Positions 34,246 to 44,548 of a DNA stretch of 64,000 nucleotides are shown here, in pieces. The stretch is taken from positions 930,001 through 994,000 of the forward strand of contig JAPEUQ010000006.1 of NCBI GenBank assembly GCA_027946365.1. The letters are read 5' to 3'. The DNA is from Kalmusia sp. IMI 367209 (taxonomy: Eukaryota; Ascomycota; Dothideomycetes; Pleosporales; Didymosphaeriaceae). Positions within the stretch are counted from its first letter, which is position 1. Every line of letters starts with the position of its first letter. The notes beneath the pieces are model-generated. The model had not been told where the DNA came from, searched no databases, and worked only from the letters and a program-made list of their open reading frames with translations. Both the position numbers and the translations under genes were made by a program.

Positions 34246-37153
34246 TTTTTCAGACGAAGCCGAAGCGCGACACAGCCTTGGAAAACGATGTAGAGGACCG
34301 GCCGAATACTGAAAGAAAGAGGTAAACGTGTAGTAGATCAATCTTTAAGGGGAATCATCTACAAGATCCTGGTACTCAGATGTTAATCAGTGGGATAGCT
34401 CCATGTACTGGAGGCCCGAAGATTACGAGAAGAGCACCATGTTATGGACCCCTTCTCGGTACAGGCGAGCACTATCGGTCGATGAGGAAAGCATTGTTGA
34501 TCCTTCAGAACTGAGTTTCGGCTGGTGGCGAGATTAGAAGATGCATTGATTGGCGTAGACGGGGAATCCTGCTTGTGATTTGGCAAGTTTAGCGAGGGGC
34601 TGCACTTTAGTGTGTTGCAGGCGGACTCATTAGCGTTGTATCTCATGAATCGTGGAGAACCCCGGGTTTTATGATTCCGAATCCTGGGGTGCGGATTTGC
34701 GGGAACAATGCTAGAATGCTGGGCATTGTGGGACTCATATGCAATCGCTTTGACAGAGGCTCAAGTCACGTCTCAACTCGATACTTGATCCCGTCCTGAT
34801 ACGAACGCCCGACAGGATAGTCTACTGTAGCGCTTTGTCCCGGGCCCGCGAACCTTGCATCATTTCCCGCGCGCCGCCCTTGATGGTTTTGACGGATGGA
34901 CCCTTACGGCTTCAGAGAGGAACCGTGTATTTTTTTCGACGCCTTGTTGCTCTCCCATCTATGAAACGACGCTGGATCGTACGTTGAAATATTGCATTTG
35001 CTATTTACGACTGATCGAAGCCCGGTTGTGGATAGTGCGGACTGGACATGGTGATTGAGAGCAGACTAGGGTGCCATGGACTCGGTTGCGTGCACTTGCA
35101 GCGAGGCTGACCCGGCATATGCCTGCATATGCAATATACTCTTCGGTTGCTCGGTTCAGCTGTGCCGATCATCTGTGATAGGGCACTAGCTGTACCCTAA
35201 AAGCGCGAGATTCACCGCAAAGGTCTCGCTGCCGCAGTAGCAATTGAGACATTGAACAGACAGTACCAGCAAACAATGAAATGCGGTATTTGAACATCAA
35301 TAAAGGAACTTTTGAAATTAAGTAGGTTAGCAAGACTCTCCATGCAAGGACAAGACAGCACACTTTAGCATAGCGGAATTATCGCACGCCAACACCCATG
35401 ACCAGAAGTAATTGTATTGACCAGTCCACGAGACAGACGCCACGAGCATTTAGTATCCGAGTTCTTCTTTCCTCCAGAAAGCTGCTTCGCGATTGACCCG
35501 TCTTACTTCGAGGGAAGCCTAAGGGGGGTGCTCCTTCTTGCGTTGCTTTGTCTTTTTCCGCCCCGCTTACCTGTCAAGGTGAGTCATGAAGGTGTCAGAA
35601 TAATAGTCATTGCGAGCTTAAAATTGTAGCACATTTCCCGATCAACTTGGGATGAGAACTTTTGCAGATATATCAGAGATGCGCGAGAGCGTGCACAATG
35701 CGCTAAAGCAAGGGTTGGTCCTTGAACTAGTTGCGTTTCTTGGAAGGTTTGGGATCCAACTTGAGCTTCTCTTTCGGAGAATCTCCTAAGGCGTATCGCA
35801 GAGACCTCGAAATCCAGATAGGTTGTAGTCTTATAGTTTCGTACAAAGTATATTCTGCACGATATTACGAGCACGAACGTTCAAGCTTTTGCCGTGGTAA
35901 ACCCTTGAGGAAATACCCGACACTGAGAAACAGGCGAATACGCGTCTTCGGGCGCTGCTGAGGGAGCCGAGTCCGCCGGAACCTAAAAGTTCGAGCTACC
36001 GGAGGTGTAGGACTAAGCAATGTGTCGTAAGCATGTTGACTGGTACTAGTACATAGCTTGATGATATCTAGAATAATTGAAATTGAATTTCTCGATTTGA
36101 AGTACAAATTCGTTTCATCCAGGCATATGCTTCAAAGTAGGGCTGCTTGCTTGACACCGTGATTATAGTAACCTTACCTTCCATTACCATCACCACACGA
36201 AAAAACGTTGATAGTTGAAAGTAAATAGCATTGGTAAGTAGCGCGTGCTGGGGGACGTACGGTTTAAATGCCGATACTGTTCTAAAGGTTACTATTACTG
36301 AATCTTGCGTTATGCATTTTGAGTGTTGCTTCGTTATGAATGCTTTAAACATTCGTCGTAAGAGGATCTCCCATCGAACGATCCCAGCTTGGGAGGTTGA
36401 AGTACGGTTTCCTATGTGGCCGTGAATGTCACTAGTGATGTCATAAGATGTTCATGTGTCATGATACTGATTTATTTTTTAAAAGATGCGTTGCGATCGT
36501 GTTCAGTGCCGATTTTCCGGTCTGCTGAGGTTGGTCGGTGTGGTTGCCTTACGCCGAAATGTTGTGTCGGACAACACTAGTCTCATCAAGGCTAATCTTC
36601 AGATCGTTCTATACCTCGCAGGTATGTAGTTAACTATGGTTGCGACAATCTAATGTAATGTAACTATGTACCCCAAGGTGCTTGAAACAAAGACCCACGT
36701 GGCATAACGGGAAGAGGTAAGGTAGTTATACCATAAATATCATCGAAGGTTCTAAGGTTGGGTTTTTGCCGAATCTAGCAATGGAGCTTTTCCCTAACGT
36801 GGCGCGTCGTCAGATTAGCATGAGATCTGCGAACCTCCAGCTTAGTCTCATGACGTAAATGCCCCATTGTTTTCAGTCGATTCTCATAACAACGTTGATC
36901 TTTCTCCAGACCTGTGCTAAGATGAGGCGCAATTTGAATCTATCACGACCGTACGATTTTGGTGGGGTCACTGTCCAGTGGATGGTCCCGTGTGGGCAAG
37001 GCAGAAAGCATGACCACTGAGCAAATTCTAGATATCTACGTATACACCTCTAGATATTGAAGTATAAAAGCATGCCTCAAACCCCCTGAGTGAAAACCCA
37101 CAGTATCTTACGACAAGCATCATTTCGAGGCGTTCTTTGTCTCTCAGTCCATC
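34246..37153. other. 2.9-kb AT-leaning gene-poor stretch
   Basis: Only short frames with no family resemblance. Parts around 35800-36750 are AT-rich. The last 100 bases hold the promoter of the secreted protein at 37154. Confidence 0.5.
37063..37070 (+). promoter_or_regulatory. TATA box candidate
   Basis: TATAAAAG lies 84 bases upstream of the ATG at 37154, a normal distance for a TATA-driven, possibly inducible fungal gene. Confidence 0.4.
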
Positions 37154-38414
37154 ATGCGCTCCGCCTTCTTTGCACTTGTGGCCTCGGCCGTCGCTACTGA
37201 CGTCTCCGTCGTCTGGCGCCACGAGAAATCATCCGGCAGTACTTCATTAAGCATTCATAGTGCTACAGACAATACAGTTCTTGCCGAGAGCTGCGGAAGC
37301 TCAGTCGGGTCTCTCGATTTCTCTCGCGTCGACGAGCACGGCGCTGGAAACTTTACTGTCGGCAGCACCACGTTTGACATCACTAGCAAGCCTCAGGATG
37401 GCGTCAGCTGCAATCGCAAGTATAACGGCATCATCGCTGTTGTTGAATGTTCCGGTCTTGATATCAATATCCCGGAAGGTGCTCCTCAGTCTGCGGACTG
37501 CTTCAGTGACGAGGAGGCGAAGGCTTCGTTTCTCGCCCTAAGGTCGAGAAGTCTCATCGTGGATACTCCTACACGCGTCGAACAGCGCACTTTACCGAGT
37601 CAGACTTTCAAGCTTCGTGGTCGACAGCAATGCCATGAGGAAAAGTCAACTTATGTCGTAGATGATGGTGACCCACACCAAAATTACTACCACAAGCAGC
37701 TCTCGGTCAGTACCTAGGCAACGGTTTTAGTCACATTTTGGGCATGGCTAATCTTATCTCCCCACGTATAGGAGGTAATCAACTGTGGTGCAGCTCCGTC
37801 TTGCTCTGCGGGCTACGAGGTGTCCAAGTCCTACACTATCGGATGGACCTCGGGAATTAGCGCTGATAGTTGGATCTCGGCTGGATTCGAGGTTCAGGAG
37901 AGTTGGACAACGGGAAACGAATACACGTGCTACGGCGCGTCGGGAGACGATGTCTGCATCTGGTATAACACCGCACACACGGCTTGTAAGTCTATCTCCA
38001 ATGCTTTCATAGACCCAAGTTGCATGCGATTAATTGGTTTCGCACCTGCCAAAATTTCCACTTCTAATACGTACCACAGACACTGTCAAAAATAAAGTAT
38101 GGAACACCTGCGTGGACAACGAAAGGTTCTCGGATCCTTTCGTTATGAAGTCTCCCAACAAAGCGAATCGTGGTGGCGGCATGTAAGTAAGCTCCTGGAG
38201 TAAAAGTTCTCGATGTGTGCAATATGCGGAATATTCAAATATTGCATATGCAAACCTGATCTTGAACATGCCTTCTCCTTCTCCCCTACTTAGGCTTCTT
38301 CGTAAAAGGCATTTACTGACGTGTAACCGTAAATTTAGGTATTGTGTTATTGGCACTTGCCGTGCTCAGGGGGATGCTTACTGGGATAATACTGGCCGCG
38401 CCGGGGGGCCTTGA
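37154..38414 (+). CDS. Secreted protein of unknown function, with cysteine-containing C-terminal module
   Basis: Exons 37154-37705, 37772-37985, 38080-38182 and 38339-38414 join in frame to 314 residues; introns 66, 94 and 156 bases, with donors GTCAGT, GTAAGT and GTAAGT. The N-terminus MRSAFFALVASAVATDVSVV is a signal peptide. The first half is Ser/Thr/Asp-rich and beta-like (VVWRHEKSSGSTSLSIHS, VGSTTFDITS). The second half has a compact module: INCGAAPSCSAGYEVSKSYT, SWISAGFEVQESWTTG, YTCYGASGDDVCIWYNTAHTAY, then VWNTCVDN and MYCVIGTCRAQGDAYWDN. Paired cysteines suggest disulfides. I recognise the pattern as one that recurs in secreted fungal proteins but cannot name a domain. The 3' end is 46 bases from the transposon-like element. 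Confidence 0.8.
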
Positions 38415-38460
38415 TTGGAAAAGGTCAGCAACACTCGTGCTGGCATACTACCTTAGGGAA

Positions 38461-38764
38461 CAGGTTGCAGGTCAAACTGACTTGACTTTTGCCGAGCTTT
38501 ACTTGACCTTACCTAAAAGGGTATCTCCAAGAATTGCCAAGGCAGAATTCCTCTAGTCAAGTCAACTTAGCTGGTAAAATAGCCGGGTAATTATTTAATG
38601 TCCAAACATGCCCAGGTTGCAGGTCAAACTGACTTGACTTTTGCCGAGCTTTACTTGACCTTACCTAAAAGGGTATCTCCAAGAATTGCCAAGGCAGAAT
38701 TCCTCTAGTCAAGTCAACTTAGCTGGTAAAATAGCCGGGTAATTATTTAATGTCCAAACATGCC
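38461..38764. repeat. Perfect 152-bp tandem duplication
   Basis: Bases 38461-38612 and 38613-38764 appear identical, starting CAGGTTGCAGGTC and ending AACATGCC. Each copy contains the left terminal inverted-repeat sequence, so the element has two left ends in series. The identity indicates a recent event or an assembly duplication. Confidence 0.9.
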
Positions 38765-39016
38765 CTCTGAAGTAAAAGCTTTTTAATTAAGGGGTCTGAG
38801 AATCACGTTTTAAACACGTTTACATCAGATATGGACCAGTCCTTACTTATTTACAATCCTTTCCCCATATCCTCACATAATGATGACGAGTTCAACAGTA
38901 CTAGTATACCAGAATGTTGCAGCGGTTTGCGCACTAACCTGTTGCGCTGGCAGAGCCGCGCTAGCTCATTTTCAAGTCAACCTCGGCAAAAATCAAGTCA
39001 GCTTGACCTGTCGCCA
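38461..39016. mobile_element. Non-autonomous inverted-repeat element (MITE-like) with internal tandem duplication
   Basis: The left end (from 38461) has CAGGTCAAACTGACTTGACT-TTTGCCGAG after a few bases; the right end (to 39016), read on the minus strand, has CAGGTCAAGCTGACTTGATT-TTTGCCGAG, an inverted match of about 27 of 29 bases. Both outer flanks carry the same ten bases CCTTAGGGAA (38451-38460 and 39017-39026), which would suit a 9-11 bp target duplication of Mutator-like elements. The left part is duplicated in tandem (152 bases, listed separately). There is no transposase, so any mobility would have been in trans. The boundaries rest on by-eye alignment. Confidence 0.6.
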
Positions 39017-39310
39017 CCTTAGGGAAAGTATTGAGTTTGGCAACTGAGTGTGTCATATAGCTTCCTCCACATGTGCAATTGTCGCTTACATATTGGCCGA
39101 CAATTCACGTAATACCATATACCCTAGCACGTTTAATTCAAGCTCTGTTACTTGATATTTCATAACAAGTTTGGAGAATCGCTCTGTTCAAGGAAGATTT
39201 GGTTGTTCCAAACACTCGGTTGAAGGAGCGAGCCGTGAGGCACATGCGATACGGAACCTCCGTTGAAAGATCAAGTTGTAGAAGATGGGATTACGTCAAG
39301 TCATGATGAG

Positions 39311-39652
39311 ATGGCGACTTCGTCGACCCTTTCGACAGCAACAGCACTTTCTCTCTGTCGTCCACCGGCACACCAAACTCTCTATCCAGCTATAGAGGTA
39401 GTTCAAAACCTCCCGCCTAATCAGGAACTAATCGACTGTCGCCCAATCCTTAACATGGAGCGGGCTCTCAACCAGTGGAGCTGCGGGGTTGGGTTTGGCG
39501 CAACGACTGGTGTCGTACTTTTCGCCGCTAGTACATCGTACTTTTGTCGTCACCGGAAACGATCGAAAGTGGTAGCCACGGTTACAAAGACTATAACGCA
39601 AGCTGGCTTCGATCATGGTGGAAGCGAGTCTAGGAATAAATCAAAGAATTAA
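39311..39652 (+). CDS. Doubtful small hypothetical protein with one membrane span
   Basis: 113 codons from the ATG at 39311 (MATSSTLSTATALSLC). There is one hydrophobic segment, WSCGVGFGATTGVVLFAASTSYF, followed by basic CRHRKRSK, which suits a single-span topology. No homologue recognised, no intron and no clear promoter. It could be a chance frame; it lies between the transposon-like element and the aerolysin-like gene. Confidence 0.25.
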   Translation: MATSSTLSTATALSLCRPPAHQTLYPAIEVVQNLPPNQELIDCRPILNMERALNQWSCGVGFGATTGVVLFAASTSYFCRHRKRSKVVATVTKTITQAGFDHGGSESRNKSKN

Positions 39653-39805
39653 CGTCTGCCTAAGATATTTCTCCATACTGGCAATTACAAGGCTTAGTAT
39701 ACCTAGTATTTCCTACTAAAGAAATATATATATACATCAACTTCAGAAGGTAGCAAATTCTAAACAAGAATAACCAACGGCCGTATTTGAATTGTATCAA
39801 CACCT

Positions 39806-41033
39806 TCAAGCAGCGAACGGCATCGAGATGAATTTGCTCTCTCTTTTCGTCGCTGGCTGCTGATGCCTCGTCACAAAATCCCACGGGTCTTCACTCTGAT
39901 GATCACCATCCTCATCTGCACATGCAGTCTGCGCCTTCCCAAAAAGCGTCTGCTTCCTTTGGCCCCTCTCCCTAAAATCAAACGTCCGTCCATTTTTCAG
40001 CGTCAAGTGCACGTTAGCATCGTACCCCATATCGAACTCGCCATACTCCACAAAGCCTATGCACATGGTGGTTTTGCCTGGGAGGGATGGCTGCGTTATT
40101 TTGAAGACGAGGGAGGTCGACTCGGTTTGTGTCCATTCCTTGCGGAAGTCCATGCCGACTTCGAAAGAGACACTGAAGGTAGATTTGGGGCCAACGCCCG
40201 CTACTTGTCCGCTGATTTCGAGGGAGTAGCCCATGCCGAAGTTCCAGTGGACGGATTGAGAATAAGAGTAGGAGTTTGTGACCGTATTGGTGATATCGAT
40301 GCCGACGGTCGTGGCATTGGAGGCGGTGTTATAGTTCATTGCAGAGGTCATTACGGTTTTCTTGATGCCTCTGTGCGGCGGTTAGTGACTGAGAAGTAGT
40401 ACTGCGAAAGCCTGGGTGGAGAAAGTGAACATACTCCTGCGACTTGACGAACTCGTCTTGGTCTCGATCCCACTTGAAGTCGCCAATCTGGATTGTAGCC
40501 ACTTTGTCCTCAAGGAACATCCAACCCCAGGCCGTGACGTGATCATCGGCTCTGCCCCAGCCACCCAGCAAAATACCACTACCAACGTCTGGACTGAATA
40601 CACTCTGACTAATCTTGTCGACCTTCATCTCAAGATTATCGCCGTTGGAGAGCTCGATCCTGAGACCACCCAGCTGTTTGGCATCCTTGTCAGACCACAG
40701 TACTACTCGTGACACCGAGACCGTAAATGGATCCCAATCGAGGGCTTGGTGGTAGTCTCCTGCGCGGGCGCCGACTAGGTGACTTTTATCTTGATTGGAG
40801 TAGGTCAAGAGGATCCCGCTGATGCGATCCTTGCTGCCCCAGACTTCGACTCCACGAACTACTGTGCCGTATGGCCATTGGGTTTCGCAAATTTCGACGT
40901 CGTAATCACTAGCATCGTGCTTGTCGCCGACAGCTTGTAGAGCAGCGAAGGGACCGCTATCGCAGTCGCCAATGGCAGCGACGCCAGTGACGAGTATGGT
41001 CGATAGACCGAAAAGAATGCTGAAAAGTTTCAT
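39806..41033 (-). CDS. Secreted jacalin-like plus aerolysin-like (natterin-type) protein
   Basis: A candidate beta-pore-forming lectin-type protein; activity is inferred only. Exons on the minus strand 41033-40435 and 40370-39806 (intron 64 bases, donor GTATGT) give 387 residues in frame. The N-terminus MKLFSILFGLSTILVTGVAA is a signal peptide. Residues about 40-200 show a beta-prism pattern with repeated short strands (VRGVEVWGSKDRISGILLTY, SRVVLWSDKDAKQLGGLRIE, DDHVTAWGWMF), as in jacalin-like lectin folds. From about 210 the sequence has long alternating Ser/Thr-hydrophobic strands (NTVTNSYSYSQSVHWNFGMG, then FSVSFEVGMDF) flanking a presumed amphipathic hairpin, typical of the aerolysin/ETX fold. 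The polar C-terminus ends in MPFAA. No break is visible. Fungal relatives are thought to act in defence or antagonism, but no target can be read from sequence. Confidence 0.7.
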
Positions 41034-42051
41034 TCTGGGAACAAGATTGGGCTCCAGAACAAGGTTAGCACATGAATGAGTTCAACCTATGTGGTGGACA
41101 ATACTCAATGTGATGCTGAATATAATAGCAGTCGATGGAAACGAAAGATAAGGGATGATGATCAAATGTACAGTGATAACAGCAACAGTTTTTCATAAGA
41201 ATGGCAAGGTTCAGAATCAAAAAGAGTGGACTCCCGCCCAGGGAAGAATAGAAGAGATGGAACTGACGAGCCAGAGGTGACATTATGCTATAAACATATA
41301 TACATATCCAGGTTTGGACTTCAAGCCAAAATGCTGCGGTCAAGGCTGCGCCGCCCCCATTCAAACAGCTCTGTTCGATGTTATTCTGGTCGACGCATTC
41401 GCAACTACCCAATTGATAGTCTGGGCATGTCCGTCTCGGGCGAAGCAGAGAAACGTGCAGCGTGATTTAACGATTCAAGTACTATGGTAGGTTGTCTTTA
41501 CGATGCGCTGCTTGCATCGGACGGGGCGTATCTCAAGATGAAGCCCTGCAAATGTCCGTACCGGGCGAAACAGGGCTATTCGCGCGAGAAACGAAACGTT
41601 TCGAAGACGCGCTGCACTCATAACCCTCCACAATAAAGCTCACCTGCCCTTTAAAGGAGAGCTTGTTCGTCGCAAATTGTGGCTTTGCTATAGTCTGGGC
41701 TTCTGTTTGCGGCGCATGCGGTGTTCTTATTAGATTCGATTACACACAAGGCAGCTGATCTCGGTTTCATACTAGGCCATCATATTAAGCCACTCTATGT
41801 TGCGTGCTGATTGTTGTTAGCTCATCAATAGCTCATGATCGACTACCAGATACCTGGTAGCATAGATGGCCCATGAAGTCCCACCTACGGTATCACCTCG
41901 TGGCGCTGGACATCGCTCGACCGACTCACAAATGAGCAAACAATCATCTCTTTCTGATGTAGACGTATCATGAGGTCATGTTATCATATCTTTTAACCTT
42001 GGAAGACCAAAACTCCAGGGTATCATGCGATCGCTCCACCTCGGTCCGCCC
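41034..42051. other. Intergenic, no supported gene
   Basis: 5' flank of the aerolysin-like gene (TATATA-like string near 41296-41306) and 3' flank of NAS6. A loosely repeated phrase TGTCCGTNNCGGGCGAARCAG occurs at about 41428 and 41551; its meaning is unknown. Confidence 0.5.
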
Positions 42052-42768
42052 TCACTCTAAATCAATGCCCTCCCTCTCGGCGGCCCGCACGATAAACTTC
42101 CTCGTCTTCTCATCAGGCACCAAATCTAGCGGCACGTGACCATCGGTGTCTCTTTTATCAAACTCGGCGCCACTTGCGAGCAGCAGCAAGGCGGCATCCC
42201 CATTGCCCTCGGCAACAGCGTGATGTAGTGGTGTCATGCCATCGACATCGGTCGCGTTGAGCGGACTTTTGCCCTTGCCCAGCAGCTCCTTGATTATGGG
42301 CATCGAACCCACAGCCGCGGCGCGATGCAGGGCTAACTGCCCCCTCTTGTCCTTGACGCGGGCGCTGGCGGGCGGCTTCTGAGCGAGCAACGTCCGGGCC
42401 ACGTATAAATTGTTCTTTGAAGCGCAAAAATGTAACGCGGTCTGTCCGTTGTTGTTCTTCGCGTTTACGTCGGCGTCTTTGGAGAGGAGGAGGTCGACGA
42501 TAGCGTCAGCGTCCTTGCGGGAGCAGGCCATCATGAGGGGCGTCCAGCCGGAGGCATCGACGGCGTCTGGATCGAAGGATTTGTCTTGGACGAGCAGCTG
42601 GACGATGGGGAGGTGGTTGTAGGAGACGGCCCAGTGGATGGGAAGGCGGTCGTCGTCATCGCGCAGGTTGGCGAGCTTGGGGTTTGCGGAGAGGAGGGAC
42701 TCCACTTTTGCAGTGTGGCCCTGGCGGCAAGCTTCATGGATGGCGAATTTGGCCTTTGCGTCTTCCAT
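42052..42768 (-). CDS. NAS6: Ankyrin-repeat proteasome assembly chaperone Nas6 (gankyrin/PSMD10)
   Basis: Holds the C-terminal domain of the Rpt3 ATPase during assembly of the 19S proteasome base in the cytosol. Single exon, 238 residues, close to yeast Nas6 (228). Begins MEDAKAKFAIHEACRQGHTAKVE. About six to seven ankyrin repeats follow, with the usual cores LPIHWAVSYNH, GWTPLMMACSRKD, GQTALHFCASKNN, GQLALHRAAAVGS, GMTPLHHAVAEGN and GHVPLDLVPDE. No extra domain. Length, repeat number and the start fit the family; a generic ankyrin protein is the alternative. Confidence 0.9.
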   Translation of the reverse strand: MEDAKAKFAIHEACRQGHTAKVESLLSANPKLANLRDDDDRLPIHWAVSYNHLPIVQLLVQDKSFDPDAVDASGWTPLMMACSRKDADAIVDLLLSKDADVNAKNNNGQTALHFCASKNNLYVARTLLAQKPPASARVKDKRGQLALHRAAAVGSMPIIKELLGKGKSPLNATDVDGMTPLHHAVAEGNGDAALLLLASGAEFDKRDTDGHVPLDLVPDEKTRKFIVRAAEREGIDLE

Positions 42769-43230
42769 GGTAGATGGTGGCGGCTGATCGACTGTGAAGT
42801 GGTGGTTCGCGTGGCGGATGCAAGTTCGAAGCTGCCTAAGACGACGATGGACCCCACCCCACCGGTGTTTAGCTTTAGAGTTGGAGTTAACCCGCCCGTT
42901 AAGGTTAGGGCGATCCTAACCCCAACCTAGCTGTGTATGGTGTAATAGGCGGGGGTTTCGCCAATCAAGGCTGTGGTCCGCTGTCTGGTTCCTTGGACAA
43001 CGCGACAACACAGCAGCTGGCCTGGACCCGGTTCGCCAGCGTTCTCACCACAATTGTGCCTCGAAGTGTCGTGACGTCCTCTCTACTACCCGCTAACTGC
43101 CCCAATTCCGCCATCTGTTTGCATTCGAACGTCGGACCCATTGCAAGGCACACCGCCCTCGCGCACCGGCGCATTCCTCTCTCGCCTACCATTCCAGACG
43201 CATCAACGAATCAATTGAACCGCCCCAAGC
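42769..43230. promoter_or_regulatory. Divergent promoter region of NAS6 and the GPI-type wall protein
   Basis: 462 bases between opposite ATGs. No TATA box stands out. A 3' stretch rich in C and A precedes the ATG at 43231, as is common in fungal 5' leaders. Confidence 0.4.
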
Positions 43231-44067
43231 ATGCGAACAACAACACTCCTCCTCCCCGCCATCACCCTCGCCCTCGCCGCACCCGATTTCCTCTCCGACT
43301 TCCACCCCGCCCAACTGCAGCAATCACCTGCGCAAATCAATGACACCGTCGGGGAAGACAGCGCGGCGCTCCAGCTGCTAAAGCGCCAGACGGACCCAAA
43401 CAGCTGCGCCGACGGCTACAACGCCTGCACCAACATCAACCAGCCCGGTCTCTGCTGCCGCAACGACCAAGTCTGCTCCGCCGACAATGCCGGCCACCCA
43501 GCCTGCTGCCCCATCGGCTCAGCCTGCACCGGCACCATAGCACCCATCACCCAGGCCTCTCCCACAGGCACGAACACTCAATCCTCGTCCTCCGCCACCG
43601 CCGCCACCACGACCACCACCTCTGGCGGATCCGCGACAACCAGCAACACCTTCGTGCAAGGCACCACGGCGCCCAATGCAGGCACACAGCGCTCAACGGT
43701 ATCAAACACATACTTCCCCTTCGCATACATCCCCACCACTTACACCAACGCAGCCGCCTGCTCGTCCGCTTATACGAGCTGCCAGGAGGATGCTGCGAGC
43801 TGCACGGCTGCTCTAGCCCGCGGCCAGAACGGCGTCACCATCAGTGCACCCAACGGAGGCGTCACCATCACCGCCGTACCCAGCGTGGGGGACGCTTCTG
43901 CGAGCAGCATATGCTCGAGTCTGAGCGCGAGCGCCTGCTTTGGCCTGCAGGTTGAGGCGTGCGCAAGCTTTGGGCCGGGAGATAGCGCTGCGGGGAGGAG
44001 GTGTGCGGACGCTTGGAGAATGGGCGCCGGGGTTGCGCTGGGGGTTGCGGGGCAGTTGCTGCGGTAA
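43231..44067 (+). CDS. Putative GPI-anchored cysteine-rich cell-wall protein
   Basis: Single exon, 278 residues. Signal peptide MRTTTLLLPAITLALAAP; a Kex2-type site after LLKR (about residue 51). A cysteine-rich segment follows (CADGYNACTNINQPGLC, then CCRNDQVC and HPACCPIGSAC), then a Ser/Thr-rich stalk of about 60 residues. A second cysteine-containing region (AAACSSAYTSCQEDAASCTAAL, ASSICSSLSASACFGLQVEACASF) leads to a short hydrophobic C-terminus (AGVALGVAGQLLR) suited to GPI attachment. Probably a structural or adhesion protein of the wall; precise role unknown. Codon use is very GC-rich, as expected for an expressed gene here. Confidence 0.82.
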   Translation: MRTTTLLLPAITLALAAPDFLSDFHPAQLQQSPAQINDTVGEDSAALQLLKRQTDPNSCADGYNACTNINQPGLCCRNDQVCSADNAGHPACCPIGSACTGTIAPITQASPTGTNTQSSSSATAATTTTTSGGSATTSNTFVQGTTAPNAGTQRSTVSNTYFPFAYIPTTYTNAAACSSAYTSCQEDAASCTAALARGQNGVTISAPNGGVTITAVPSVGDASASSICSSLSASACFGLQVEACASFGPGDSAAGRRCADAWRMGAGVALGVAGQLLR

Positions 44068-44548
44068 TGAACGGGGAAGAGGAGGGTTTTTGCTTCGGTT
44101 CTTTGTGGATATTGTTTTTGGATCGGACTGTAAAAAAATGTCGTGGGCGGCAATGCGCTTCGGCACATGAGTTGGGTTGCGATGCGTGCTTTGTGCATGG
44201 CCATGGAGTTGGGTGTTTTGTGAGGGTTGCTGAAGGCTAGATCGATACGATAATCGTCGGCAGTAGGAAGTGTAGCTACAACTCAAAGTATTCTGTAAAT
44301 GTTTATCGATGAATTATCCTTACTCAAATATGCAAGATAATATCGGCACTTCTCCAAAGGATATGACTGCGACGAAATGGATATAAAGCTAAATGCTCGG
44401 CACAAGGACGCAAAGTCATCCCCTGAACAAGCACCCAGATCTTAGACATATCTGGCACCAACATCAAAATCCTGGACGCCCAAACCCTAAAATGCAACTC
44501 CAGCCATGGCATACCCCTTTCAAACCCTAACGACCCATGCAGAACCCC
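44068..44548. other. Convergent intergenic spacer
   Basis: 3' flanks of the wall protein and of the golgin gene; no gene seen. Frames extending into 43770-44286 on the minus strand are shadows of the GC-rich wall-protein gene. Confidence 0.6.

Noticed and set aside
22342..41033. Complete secondary-metabolite gene cluster
   Set aside because: Two P450s and two receptors are present, but no PKS, NRPS, terpene synthase, DMATS or pathway regulator is seen.
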